Assembly: GCA_015295885.1 (NCBI GenBank)
Contig: DVEE01000101.1
Span: 1 to 13,625 of the forward strand
DNA: 13,625 nt
Reading direction: 5' to 3'
Origin: Leptolyngbyaceae cyanobacterium M65_K2018_010
Lineage (GTDB): Bacteria > Cyanobacteriota > Cyanobacteriia > Phormidesmidales > Phormidesmidaceae
The position numbers and the translations under genes are program-made. Every line of letters starts with the position of its first letter. The first letter of the stretch is position 1. Under the pieces are notes generated by a model. The model saw nothing but the letters and a program-made list of their open reading frames with translations, did no database searches and was not told the origin of the DNA. This document shows, in pieces, positions 1 through 6,447 of the stretch.

Positions 1-456
1 CTCCGGAGCCACCCCGGCCAGGGCTAGTAGATGGTATAAGCCATGGGCAAGGGCGGCGAGCAAAGCCCCAGGGGGGCTGGTTTCAATGCGTTCCAGGTGT
101 TCTACCAAAAGGTGAAAGAGCTCTGCTTGGGGGCAACCACTCAGGGCCATAAACAGGGTGATTTCGGCCAGGTACTGACTGGCGGTGAGGCGACCCAGTT
201 GTTGGCTCAGCCCTGGGAAAGTGCGCACTGTTTCCGCCTGCACCACCTTATCTAACTGCTTGCCCTGCACCACCAACCAGTCGTTAATCACAAATAGGTC
301 GCTGCGCCCTCCCAGGCGGGATTGGTGCTTACGGGAACCGGGGGCCACGGCCCGAATCAGGCCATGGTCGGGGGAAAGAATCGTCAGCAGGCGATCACTC
401 TCTCCCAGGGGTATGGCCTTGAGATTAATACCCGTGGTCTTGTAGGTTCGACTCAT
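1..456 (-). CDS. recO: DNA repair protein RecO, N-terminal part (cut by window edge)
   Basis: Reading the minus strand from the ATG at 456 gives an uninterrupted frame of 152 codons that runs off the window. It begins MSRTYKTTGINLKAIPLGES and continues DRLLTILSPDHGLIRAVAPG, the typical N-terminal OB-fold of RecO, followed by the start of the helical domain. RecO binds single-stranded DNA and SSB and, with RecR, loads RecA in the RecF recombination-repair pathway in the cytoplasm. The C-terminal part, including the zinc-binding cysteines that some RecO proteins carry, lies outside the window. A GAGGAAAGG ribosome-binding site sits just before the ATG and overlaps the deoC stop codon. The gap to deoC is 10 bases, so the two genes are almost certainly co-transcribed. 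The family call is made from the conserved N-terminus alone. Confidence 0.88.
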   Translation of the reverse strand, partial: MSRTYKTTGINLKAIPLGESDRLLTILSPDHGLIRAVAPGSRKHQSRLGGRSDLFVINDWLVVQGKQLDKVVQAETVRTFPGLSQQLGRLTASQYLAEITLFMALSGCPQAELFHLLVEHLERIETSPPGALLAALAHGLYHLLALAGVAPE

Positions 457-466
457 CGCCCTTTCC

Positions 467-1153
467 TCAGGCAGGGGGTACCTGCTGCTGCTTGATCAAC
501 TCGGGGCCGCGGGAGGTGCCAAGGCGGGTGGCCCCCGCCTGCACCAAAGCCACGGCCTGGGCGGCGGTGCGAATGCCCCCCGAGGCTTTGATGCCAACCC
601 GCCCCTTGGTGAGCCCGTGCAGTTGTCGAACCACCTCCACCGTGGCCCCGCCTTGCCAGCCCGTACTGGTTTTTAGAAAAGCCACCCCGGCATCCATACA
701 AACCTCGGCGGCCAGGGTAATTTCCGGTGGCGTCAGCAGGGCCGTTTCTAAAATGGCCTTGACGGGCTGGCCGGTGTCTTCGCACAGGGTTGCGATTTCT
801 CGGTGCAGGGCATCGGCTTGGCCGGACTTCAGCCAGCCTAGGTTAATCACCACATCAAGTTCCGTAGCGCCGTTTTCAACCGCCTCCTGGGCCTCAAATA
901 ACTTGGTGGCCGAGGTGGTCGCCCCGGTGGGAAAGCCAATCACCGTGCAGACCTTGACCGGACGCTGGTGCAGCAGTTCTGCTGCCTGGCGCACATGCAC
1001 CGGGTACACACAGACCGACGCAAAGCCGTAGCGATCGCTATCCGCACACCACTGGGCCACCTGGTCGGGGGTGGCCGTGGGGGTTAACAACGCATGATCG
1101 ATGAGGGGAGCGAGATCAATCTCGTCCTCCGCGGATAACCGGCCTGAAACCAT
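467..1153 (-). CDS. deoC: Deoxyribose-phosphate aldolase
   Basis: This 228-residue protein is a class I DeoC/LacD-type aldolase of usual length. It cleaves 2-deoxy-D-ribose 5-phosphate to glyceraldehyde 3-phosphate and acetaldehyde in cytoplasmic deoxynucleoside catabolism. The Schiff-base lysine is K161 in FLKTSTGW, the second active-site lysine is K189 in IKASGGIR, and the catalytic aspartate is D100 in ELDVVINLG. The phosphate-binding glycine-rich ends of the barrel (SGGIR, GTSRG near 213-216) are present. The ATG at 1153 has a good GAGGAG ribosome-binding site about 8 bases upstream. deoC lies 36 bases after lgt and 10 bases before recO in the same direction. From memory, deoC beside recO is a recurring arrangement in cyanobacteria. 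No damaged residues were seen. Confidence 0.95.
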   Translation of the reverse strand: MVSGRLSAEDEIDLAPLIDHALLTPTATPDQVAQWCADSDRYGFASVCVYPVHVRQAAELLHQRPVKVCTVIGFPTGATTSATKLFEAQEAVENGATELDVVINLGWLKSGQADALHREIATLCEDTGQPVKAILETALLTPPEITLAAEVCMDAGVAFLKTSTGWQGGATVEVVRQLHGLTKGRVGIKASGGIRTAAQAVALVQAGATRLGTSRGPELIKQQQVPPA

Positions 1154-1189
1154 AGGTCCTACTCCTCTACTCTGCCGCCCTGGCCTATC

Positions 1190-2020
1190 TTATAGGGAAG
1201 TAGCCCGACCATGGCGGCGAATTAGCAGGACGGTGGCTACCGCGATCGCGGCCACCGACAAAATATGCACCACATTAAAGGGCGTGCCGGGGAAAAACCA
1301 AGAGTCGGTGCGCAGAAACTCAATGAAAAACCGCCCCAGGGGATACCAGATCAGGTATGCCAGGGCCAGATCCCCCGGTTTGAGTTTCGCCTCAAACCGC
1401 CGCGAAATCCAAAACAACAGGGCAAAACCCACCAAGTTCCACAGCGACTCGTAGAGAAATAGGGGATGAAACCGGGTGGCATCGCCGTACTGGCCCAGAT
1501 TGTTGTAGGGAGGGATGCGATGCTCGGCATCAATCCGCAGCCCCCAGGGCAGGGTGGTCGGTGGGCCGTAGAGTTCCTGGTTGATGAAATTACCCCAGCG
1601 GCCAATGGCCTGGGCTAGGGGTAGCCCCAGGGCAATGCCATCCAGGTAGGGTAGGGGGTTAAGTTGGCGAACCCGGGTAAACACCCAAAGGGCAATTGCC
1701 CCAAAGATAAATCCCCCAAAAATATGGATGCCGCCGCCCCAAATTTGCAGGATTTTGCCGGGATGGGCCAGGTAATAGCCCAACCCCTCGGGGCCCCGGG
1801 GCGATTGAATGAACACGTAGTACAGCCGCGCCCCGATGAAACCGGGAATCAAAATCCAGAACAACATATCCCAGAGGTTGTCGGGGTCTTCTCCCTGCCG
1901 CGCCACGTAGCCACTGGCGATAAACCCAGCCGCTAAGATAGCCACCAGCATCAGTAACCCGTACCAGCGCAGGGCAAAGGGGCCAACTTCAAAAACAACG
2001 GGAGAGACAGGGGGATACAT
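1190..2020 (-). CDS. lgt: Phosphatidylglycerol-prolipoprotein diacylglyceryl transferase
   Basis: Lgt is the inner-membrane enzyme that transfers diacylglyceryl from phosphatidylglycerol to the lipobox cysteine of prolipoproteins, the first step of lipoprotein maturation. The 276-residue product has about seven hydrophobic segments and the family signature GRWGNFINQELYG at 140-152, which includes the equivalents of E. coli R143 and N146. It also has WYG at 19-21, HPLFLYES at 185-192 and a conserved C-terminal Arg at R237 (FIEFLRTDSW). One oddity: the loop that reads GGMSFHGG in E. coli, with essential H103, reads GGIHIFGG here. The histidine (H99) is two residues earlier and Phe sits at the usual place. 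This may be a lineage variant. The ATG at 2020 has only a weak upstream AAGAG. The gene is first in the lgt-deoC-recO run. Confidence 0.94.
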   Translation of the reverse strand: MYPPVSPVVFEVGPFALRWYGLLMLVAILAAGFIASGYVARQGEDPDNLWDMLFWILIPGFIGARLYYVFIQSPRGPEGLGYYLAHPGKILQIWGGGIHIFGGFIFGAIALWVFTRVRQLNPLPYLDGIALGLPLAQAIGRWGNFINQELYGPPTTLPWGLRIDAEHRIPPYNNLGQYGDATRFHPLFLYESLWNLVGFALLFWISRRFEAKLKPGDLALAYLIWYPLGRFFIEFLRTDSWFFPGTPFNVVHILSVAAIAVATVLLIRRHGRATSL

Positions 2021-2107
2021 GGGTAACTCTTGAGGACGATGGACTAGTTAGTTTTCTATGGCGATAAATGGCCATCTTCATCGGCACCGAGGGCTGCGCC
2101 TGCATCC

Positions 2108-2254
2108 TCAGTTAATGGGCTGGGGGCGGATGAACTCTAGGCCAATTGCTGATCGACCATCAGTAGCAGTTAGAGCAGTTAGTTGGGTGGCCCGTTGAAG
2201 CTGTTCCTTCAGGGAGAGTTGGGATGCTTCCTTCAGTAAGTCTGGTAGGGTCAC
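2108..2254 (-). CDS. Possible small ORF, antitoxin-like N-terminal segment
   Basis: From a GTG at 2254 the minus strand encodes 48 residues: TLPDLLKEASQLSLKEQLQ after the start, then RATQLTALTATDGRS, ending FIRPQPIN before TGA. The N-terminal amphipathic helix pattern (DLLKEASxLSLxEQLxLATxL) resembles short cyanobacterial proteins that precede toxin-like genes. No toxin partner is visible here, so function cannot be assigned. An AAGG about 7-10 bases upstream is a weak ribosome-binding site. The codons look plausible, but the ORF is short and has a non-ATG start. It could instead be the decayed end of a longer gene. Confidence 0.35.
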   Translation of the reverse strand: MTLPDLLKEASQLSLKEQLQRATQLTALTATDGRSAIGLEFIRPQPIN

Positions 2255-2379
2255 GGCTTTACCTTAGAAAATGTAGGCTGACTGAGCGAAGCATAACCCA
2301 GGCTGGATAAGGCTTGGATGCGTTACGGCGAGGCCTAGCACAGGCTTGCGATCATCAAGTCCATCACCCGCATTTTAGG
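2255..2379. other. Gene-free spacer with degenerate repeat-like DNA
   Basis: No convincing gene is seen between the small ORF and the hydrolase gene. On the minus strand it reads GCCTGGGTTATGCTTCGCTC followed by AGTCAGCCTACA, an imperfect inverted repeat similar in style to dispersed intergenic palindromes in many cyanobacterial genomes. The GATGCGTTACGGCGAGGCC tract (complement of the plus strand around 2317-2336) has the same flavour. With one copy visible, repeat status is inference. Confidence 0.25.
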
Positions 2380-3930
2380 CTAATCCTCTAAATACCCTAG
2401 CTCCTCCAAGCGGCGGCGAACTTCGGGGTCATCGTAGTCGGTGGCGCGGCTAGGGCTGGCCTGGGCCAGGGCGCGATCGCTGCGATCGGCAAAGGCTTGC
2501 AGGCAGTCCTGCAAGACCTCCACGTTCTCCGGCAGAATGGCGCTTAGGTCGAGGGCTTCGGTGGGGTCTGCCCACACATCGTAGAGTTCGGCGTCGGCCC
2601 CTTCAGTCTCGATCAGCTTATGCTGACCCATCCAAACGGCTCGGCGGACGCGATCGCAGGCCATGGTCTTGACTAACTCCGGCTGCCGCTTCTGCATTAG
2701 ATTGACCACATTCTGCGGCGGAATCGCCTCGGCAAAAACGTAATCCCGCTCTGGGGTGGCACTGTGATCGGAGGCCAGATCCAGGGTCAGTTCCTTCTGG
2801 TTGGCAATCCCGGCGGCGGCCAGCACCGTATGGAACAGGCGTCGGGTCGAGACCACTCGATCCACCGTGGTGCCAGGCTGCAACCGCTGGGCCGGGTCGC
2901 GGATAATCAGCGGCACCCGCACCAGCTCGTTGTAGATAGACAGGCTGTGACCCATGTACTGCTTTTCGCCCAGGTGCTCGCCGTGATCGGCACAGATGAT
3001 CACCAGGGTATTGTCGAGCTGCCCCGAAGCCTGTAAGCGCTGGAAGAACTGCCCCAGCAGAGCATCCTGGTAGGCCACCTCAGCGTCATACATGCCATCC
3101 AGGATTTGCTTTTGGTGATCGTCTAGGGCCCCGGTTAAGGGGGCCAGCCAGCCATAGACATCGCCGTTAAATCGCTGCAAAAAGGTTTGGGCTTGGCGAT
3201 CGGCCAGAACCTGGGGGGCAAATTGCTCGATGTAGCGGCGGGGAGGATGGTAGGGCATATGGGTGCCCATCAGGTTCACAAAGGCGAAAATCGGCTGGTT
3301 GGCCGCCACCCCAGCGCGGTTGATCAAGAGATTGGCGGTATCTTCTAGGGATTTTGGGCTATTCCCCTTAAAGCTCAGGGCGGTTTGCCACAGGGGCACC
3401 ATCAACGGCGTAAAGGACAGAGCCAGTAGGGTATCGGAGCGAGCAAAGGCATCCTGTACCTGGTTTAGCACCCCCGCCAGTTGGCGCTTGAACCACTGCC
3501 GGTAGCGACCCACTAGGCCGGGATGGCTACCCGCCTGGTTGGGCCGCGAGGTGAGCAGGCCGCTGTAGTTCAAAAAGCTGGTGAAGCCTCGCCGCAGGCC
3601 GTTGTTGATCACCCCCACCAGGGGGTTATTGCAAAACCCCGCGGTGTAGTAGCCGCTGGCCGCCAGCCGCTCGGCCAGGGTAGGCCGGTGAGAGGGCAGT
3701 ACCGAGTAGGACTGCACCATGGTGTGCTCGGAGGGATATAACCCGGTGAACATGGAGGCGTGGGAAGGAACAGTCCACTGGGCGGCGGCCACCGCCTGGG
3801 AAAAGCGGGTCGCCTGGGCGGCGATCGCATCTAGATGGGGCGAAGTAGGTTGGTTGTAACCGTAGCAGGAGAGGCGATCGGCCCGTTGGGTATCGAGCAC
3901 CAAAAAGAGAATGTCGGGGCGAGCAGCCAT
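2380..3930 (-). CDS. Sulfatase-fold hydrolase with Thr at the nucleophile position (putative phosphoesterase/transferase)
   Basis: This 516-residue protein has the alkaline phosphatase/sulfatase fold. The N-terminal strand DILFLVLDTQRAD carries metal-binding D13, the core contains HMPYHPP near 224-230, and the second metal site is ADHGEHLGEK at 314-323, with H328 in MGHSLSIYNELVRVP just after. The C-terminus ends RRRLEELGYLED, as in many sulfatase-family proteins. Sulfatases have C/S-x-P-S-R, whose first residue becomes formylglycine. Here it is T53-V-P-S-H, so that modification is impossible. Thr nucleophiles are used by LtaS, phosphoethanolamine transferases and nucleotide pyrophosphatases of the same superfamily, so a phospho-ester substrate is the better inference. 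There is no signal peptide or membrane segment, so it looks cytoplasmic. It is flanked by spacers and probably transcribed alone. The substrate is unknown. Confidence 0.85.
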   Translation of the reverse strand: MAARPDILFLVLDTQRADRLSCYGYNQPTSPHLDAIAAQATRFSQAVAAAQWTVPSHASMFTGLYPSEHTMVQSYSVLPSHRPTLAERLAASGYYTAGFCNNPLVGVINNGLRRGFTSFLNYSGLLTSRPNQAGSHPGLVGRYRQWFKRQLAGVLNQVQDAFARSDTLLALSFTPLMVPLWQTALSFKGNSPKSLEDTANLLINRAGVAANQPIFAFVNLMGTHMPYHPPRRYIEQFAPQVLADRQAQTFLQRFNGDVYGWLAPLTGALDDHQKQILDGMYDAEVAYQDALLGQFFQRLQASGQLDNTLVIICADHGEHLGEKQYMGHSLSIYNELVRVPLIIRDPAQRLQPGTTVDRVVSTRRLFHTVLAAAGIANQKELTLDLASDHSATPERDYVFAEAIPPQNVVNLMQKRQPELVKTMACDRVRRAVWMGQHKLIETEGADAELYDVWADPTEALDLSAILPENVEVLQDCLQAFADRSDRALAQASPSRATDYDDPEVRRRLEELGYLED

Positions 3931-4105
3931 AGGAATGAGCCAGGAGTCAACAGGGGTTAGGTTCCATCCTAAACAGAACCGACGCCAATCGGCGGACTTG
4001 GGCTCAGAATTCGTGGCGGGCCTGGACCACCGAGCGCCTCCCCTATTTGAGTCCGTTGCCCCTGGCCTGGTGGTTGAGGCCCACTCCAGCTGGGTGTAAA
4101 TCCCC

Positions 4106-4133
4106 AGGCAGGATAGTCCGCGCTACCCTGCCT
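4106..4133. repeat. Hairpin-forming inverted repeat
   Basis: AGGCAGG (4106-4112) is perfectly complementary to CCTGCCT (4127-4133). Inside the loop TAG and CTA can extend the stem after one A/C mismatch, leaving TCCGCG at the tip. It lies in the spacer between the hydrolase gene and the transposase remnant and has no T-run on either side, so a classical terminator is not supported. It could be an IS-associated or REP-like element. Confidence 0.5.
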
Positions 4134-4158
4134 CGCCATCGCGCTGGATAGCTCACCC

Positions 4159-4177
4159 CCAGAGCATCTGGCTCTGG
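4159..4177. repeat. Perfect 7-bp stem hairpin
   Basis: CCAGAGC (4159-4165), loop ATCTG, then GCTCTGG (4171-4177) form a perfect 7-bp stem. It lies 26 bases beyond the preceding hairpin and about 45 bases from the end of the transposase remnant. No T-tract follows. It may belong to the same inserted or decayed element as the transposase fragment. Confidence 0.5.
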
Positions 4178-4222
4178 CAACCAGGGAACCTGTTGGGTCT
4201 GCCGAGAGGGCTAGGGCCGGCT

Positions 4223-4423
4223 TTAAACTTGCCGTTCTAACGGGGAACCCCTTTTACTGCCTGGGTCCACCCAAATCACCTCTAGACGGGACAACTTTTC
4301 CGGCTCTTTCTCGAGGCCTCCGACGGCTCCTAAGCGCTCGGAGGCATTGGCTTCCGTAACAACCACCCCAATCATGAAGCCCTGGGAATCGACCATGAGC
4401 TCTAAATCATCGAGCCCAGTCAT
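4223..4423 (-). pseudogene. Fragment of an IS5-type transposase
   Basis: The minus-strand frame contains MVDSQGFMIGVVVTEANASE, then RLGAV and LSRLEVIWVDPGS, the central block of IS5-family (DDE_Tnp_1) transposases. Intact copies typically read VDxxGLxxxVVVTxANxxER followed by WVDxGY. Recognisable similarity runs from about 4262 to 4395. The N-terminal part, the first catalytic Asp region and the whole C-terminal half with the catalytic Glu are missing, and the frame ends in an unrelated KRGSPLERQV before a stop. At roughly 65 codons versus 250 or more for an intact transposase, it cannot be active. It starts 17 bases from the end of the dynamin-like gene, marking an old insertion between that gene and the hydrolase gene. 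No inverted termini or target duplication were identified. Confidence 0.72.
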
Positions 4424-4439
4424 TTCCCTCAGATAGACC

Positions 4440-6173
4440 TCAGCCCAGCCGTTGGTCTAAGGTTCGAAATAGCGTCTGGGCCTCGGTTTTAATAGCGGCA
4501 TACTGGTTAATGACCGGTTGAATAGCCTCCTCCTCCCGCTCCACGTAGTCGTAAAACTGGGTGAAAATGCGCTCTACCTCTTCGTAGATCAGGCCTAGCT
4601 TTTCATGGAGGCGAGTGGCAATTTCCTCCTGGAACCGCACCTGCTCCCCATCCAGGGCCTTTTCAAACTTGGCGATAATGCGATTACGCTGCCACAAAAT
4701 GCCAATGGCCAGCACCAAGACCCCCACCCCGGCAAAGGCCATGCCAATGGCGCTGAGAATGGCCTCGGCCACCGCAAACTGGATAACGTACAGAATGGTT
4801 CCCGATACCGCCATCACCGCACCGCCCACAATTTCATTGGCCATATCGCCAGCCTGGGTGGCCAGCATTTCCCCCAAACCCTGATCGGTGAGCAGTTTAG
4901 CTACCTTCGCCCGCACGCTGTCAATCACCTCCTGGCGACGCTCTAACACCTTGACGGAAATGTTGCTGCTACTAATGGAATAGGTGCGCACGCCCTCCAG
5001 GTCCTGATTGAGCCCCTCAAACAGTTGGCGAATGCCATCGACAAAGTGTTGGGCCCCCTCATTGGAAACCTCCTCCAAGGACTCTTGCAGGTCGCGGCTG
5101 CAGCGGGCTTGAAAGTCATCGACCCAAGCCTGCATAGAGGCCTCTTCGTTAAACAAGCCCGCAAAGGATCGGCGCATGACCGTTAGCACCGATAGGCTGT
5201 CACGAAATTCGCGCTTAATGCGAGCGGCGATCAACTCATAACGGGCCGCCAAGCGATCGGCCAGGGTGTTGACCTCGTAGCTAGAGCGCTTTTTACCCGC
5301 GTCAATTTTTTCGCGAATGCTCTGGGCTGTGGCCTGATCCGCCGCCAGCTGCTGGTTCAGAGCCACCACATCCCCCTGGAGCAGGTCAATGATTTGCTGA
5401 GTGGTTTGGCTCACCGAGCGCAGCTTAATTTTGTAACTTTCCCCCGAAGCCACCATAGCCTGAATGTACTGGCGCACCGGTTGAAAGCCACTGCCATCCA
5501 AGTCTCCCTCCGCTTCTAGGGTGGCGGAAGTGGGAAAGATTATCGGTGCCTTAATTTGCTTTTGATAGGCGTATTCCTTGACCCGCTCCAGGTTGGTTTG
5601 CAGGTCGGCGGGGCGCAGCAGATCGGCCTGCTGCAGAATGAAGACAACCTTTTTGCGCCACTCTACACTGACAAAATCGAGGAAATCCCAGGCACTTTTT
5701 TGGTAAGGATTCTTGGCAAACAGAACAAAAAAAGTCAGATCACTGTTGGGAATGTACCGCTCAGTAATAATTTGATGCTCCTGGATGATCGTATTTGTGC
5801 CGGGGGTATCGACAATGGAAATATCCTGCAAGATGGGAATGGGGCGGCCAATTTTTCTCAGACTGGGCTCCACCTGCTCCACAAATTCCGTTTCGGCAAA
5901 AACAATTTGCTGAATGGCATCGGTGCAGGGTTCGATATCCGTGGCACAGACTTCAGCCTCCAGCAACGCATTGACAAAGCTACTCTTGCCGGCCTTGACT
6001 TCGCCGACGACGACAAATAAAAACGGTTCGTTGACGTTACGTCTGAGGTTATGGGTGGTGAGCTGCAAGTCAGGGTTGTTAATATTGGCCGCCAGGCTTT
6101 GTACCCGTTCCAGCAGGCCATCTAGGTCAGCCCGGTAAGCCTGCAGGGATTCGTTCATCATCAGACTGGCCAC
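4440..6173 (-). CDS. Bacterial dynamin-like GTPase (dynamin family protein)
   Basis: The product is about 577 residues from the chosen GTG start. It has a dynamin-type GTPase domain: P-loop GEVKAGKS (57-64), switch-I Thr in PCTDA (84), G3 DTPG (122-125) and a G4-like LQQADL (about 180-185) in place of N/T-K-x-D, a variant I recall from cyanobacterial members. Long helices follow, then a hydrophobic hairpin (about 448-493, from GGAVMAVSGT to LAIGILW) suited to membrane insertion, then a helical C-terminus that should fold back on the stalk. Bacterial dynamins tubulate, fuse or repair membranes using GTP; the specific role here is unknown. The longer frame starts with TTG at 6194, but GTG at 6173 has GGGAGG (6181-6186) seven bases upstream. 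ATG codons at 6140-6137 and 6143-6138 region are later alternatives (residues 5-6 from GTG). It is divergent from ftsW. Confidence 0.9.
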   Translation of the reverse strand: MASLMMNESLQAYRADLDGLLERVQSLAANINNPDLQLTTHNLRRNVNEPFLFVVVGEVKAGKSSFVNALLEAEVCATDIEPCTDAIQQIVFAETEFVEQVEPSLRKIGRPIPILQDISIVDTPGTNTIIQEHQIITERYIPNSDLTFFVLFAKNPYQKSAWDFLDFVSVEWRKKVVFILQQADLLRPADLQTNLERVKEYAYQKQIKAPIIFPTSATLEAEGDLDGSGFQPVRQYIQAMVASGESYKIKLRSVSQTTQQIIDLLQGDVVALNQQLAADQATAQSIREKIDAGKKRSSYEVNTLADRLAARYELIAARIKREFRDSLSVLTVMRRSFAGLFNEEASMQAWVDDFQARCSRDLQESLEEVSNEGAQHFVDGIRQLFEGLNQDLEGVRTYSISSSNISVKVLERRQEVIDSVRAKVAKLLTDQGLGEMLATQAGDMANEIVGGAVMAVSGTILYVIQFAVAEAILSAIGMAFAGVGVLVLAIGILWQRNRIIAKFEKALDGEQVRFQEEIATRLHEKLGLIYEEVERIFTQFYDYVEREEEAIQPVINQYAAIKTEAQTLFRTLDQRLG

Positions 6174-6180
6174 GGTATTG

Positions 6181-6186
6181 CCTCCC
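6181..6186 (-). promoter_or_regulatory. Ribosome-binding site deciding the dynamin-like gene start
   Basis: On the minus strand GGGAGG lies 7 bases before GTG at 6173. It overlaps the region that would be coding if TTG at 6194 were the start, which favours the GTG. Confidence 0.6.
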
Positions 6187-6351
6187 AAAACCAAAGGTGC
6201 AAAGTCCGGCGAGCATGGTTAACTTTGCCCTCTGATTATCGCACGGGCCCAAAATCGAGCAGGTAGGGGAAAGCGGCCCCTAGATGGGGCAATATTACGG
6301 CTCATCCAGGGCTAGAGCCCGATCGCCGCTATCCGCAACTGGGACCCTGCC

Positions 6352-6382
6352 GATGGCGAGATCCGCAGATCCCTCGCCCATC
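6352..6382. repeat. Long imperfect hairpin in the dynamin/ftsW divergent spacer
   Basis: GATGGCGAGATC on the left pairs with GATC, CTCGCC and ATC on the right, with one bulged C in each of two places and a CGCA loop. This gives up to about 12 base pairs. It lies about 35 bases upstream of the candidate -10 box of ftsW. It could be a regulator site, a transcript structure, or a bidirectional barrier between the divergent genes. No T-run is present. Confidence 0.4.
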
Positions 6383-6414
6383 TTTTCTGCTGTGCTGGGT
6401 TTCGCCGACTTCGC

Positions 6415-6420
6415 TATACT
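6415..6420 (+). promoter_or_regulatory. Candidate -10 box for ftsW
   Basis: TATACT matches the sigma-70 type -10 consensus closely and lies 28 bases before the TTG start of ftsW. No good -35 hexamer is found at 16-18 bases upstream, so the promoter would be of the -35-weak type or need an activator. Inference from sequence only. Confidence 0.35.
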
Positions 6421-6447
6421 GAGCCCAAAAATTAGGGATGGCATAGG

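Noticed and set aside
492..1031. 179-codon open frame on the plus strand
   Set aside because: It lies wholly antisense to the well-supported deoC gene. Its composition is a by-product of GC-rich coding DNA, with no domain or ribosome-binding site.
3911..4099. 62-codon plus-strand frame at the hydrolase gene start
   Set aside because: It overlaps the first codons of the hydrolase gene on the other strand, has no ribosome-binding site and shows no protein-like pattern.
4101..4140. Similarity of GGATAGTCCGCGCTACC to the conserved RNase P RNA segment
   Set aside because: Only a short resemblance to the AAAGTCCGGGCTCC region. The surrounding conserved RNase P elements are missing, and the DNA is better described as a simple hairpin.
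4159..4177. Reading this hairpin as an intrinsic terminator
   Set aside because: A perfect stem is present, but no T-run follows on either strand, and it is not directly downstream of any gene on a strand that would need it.
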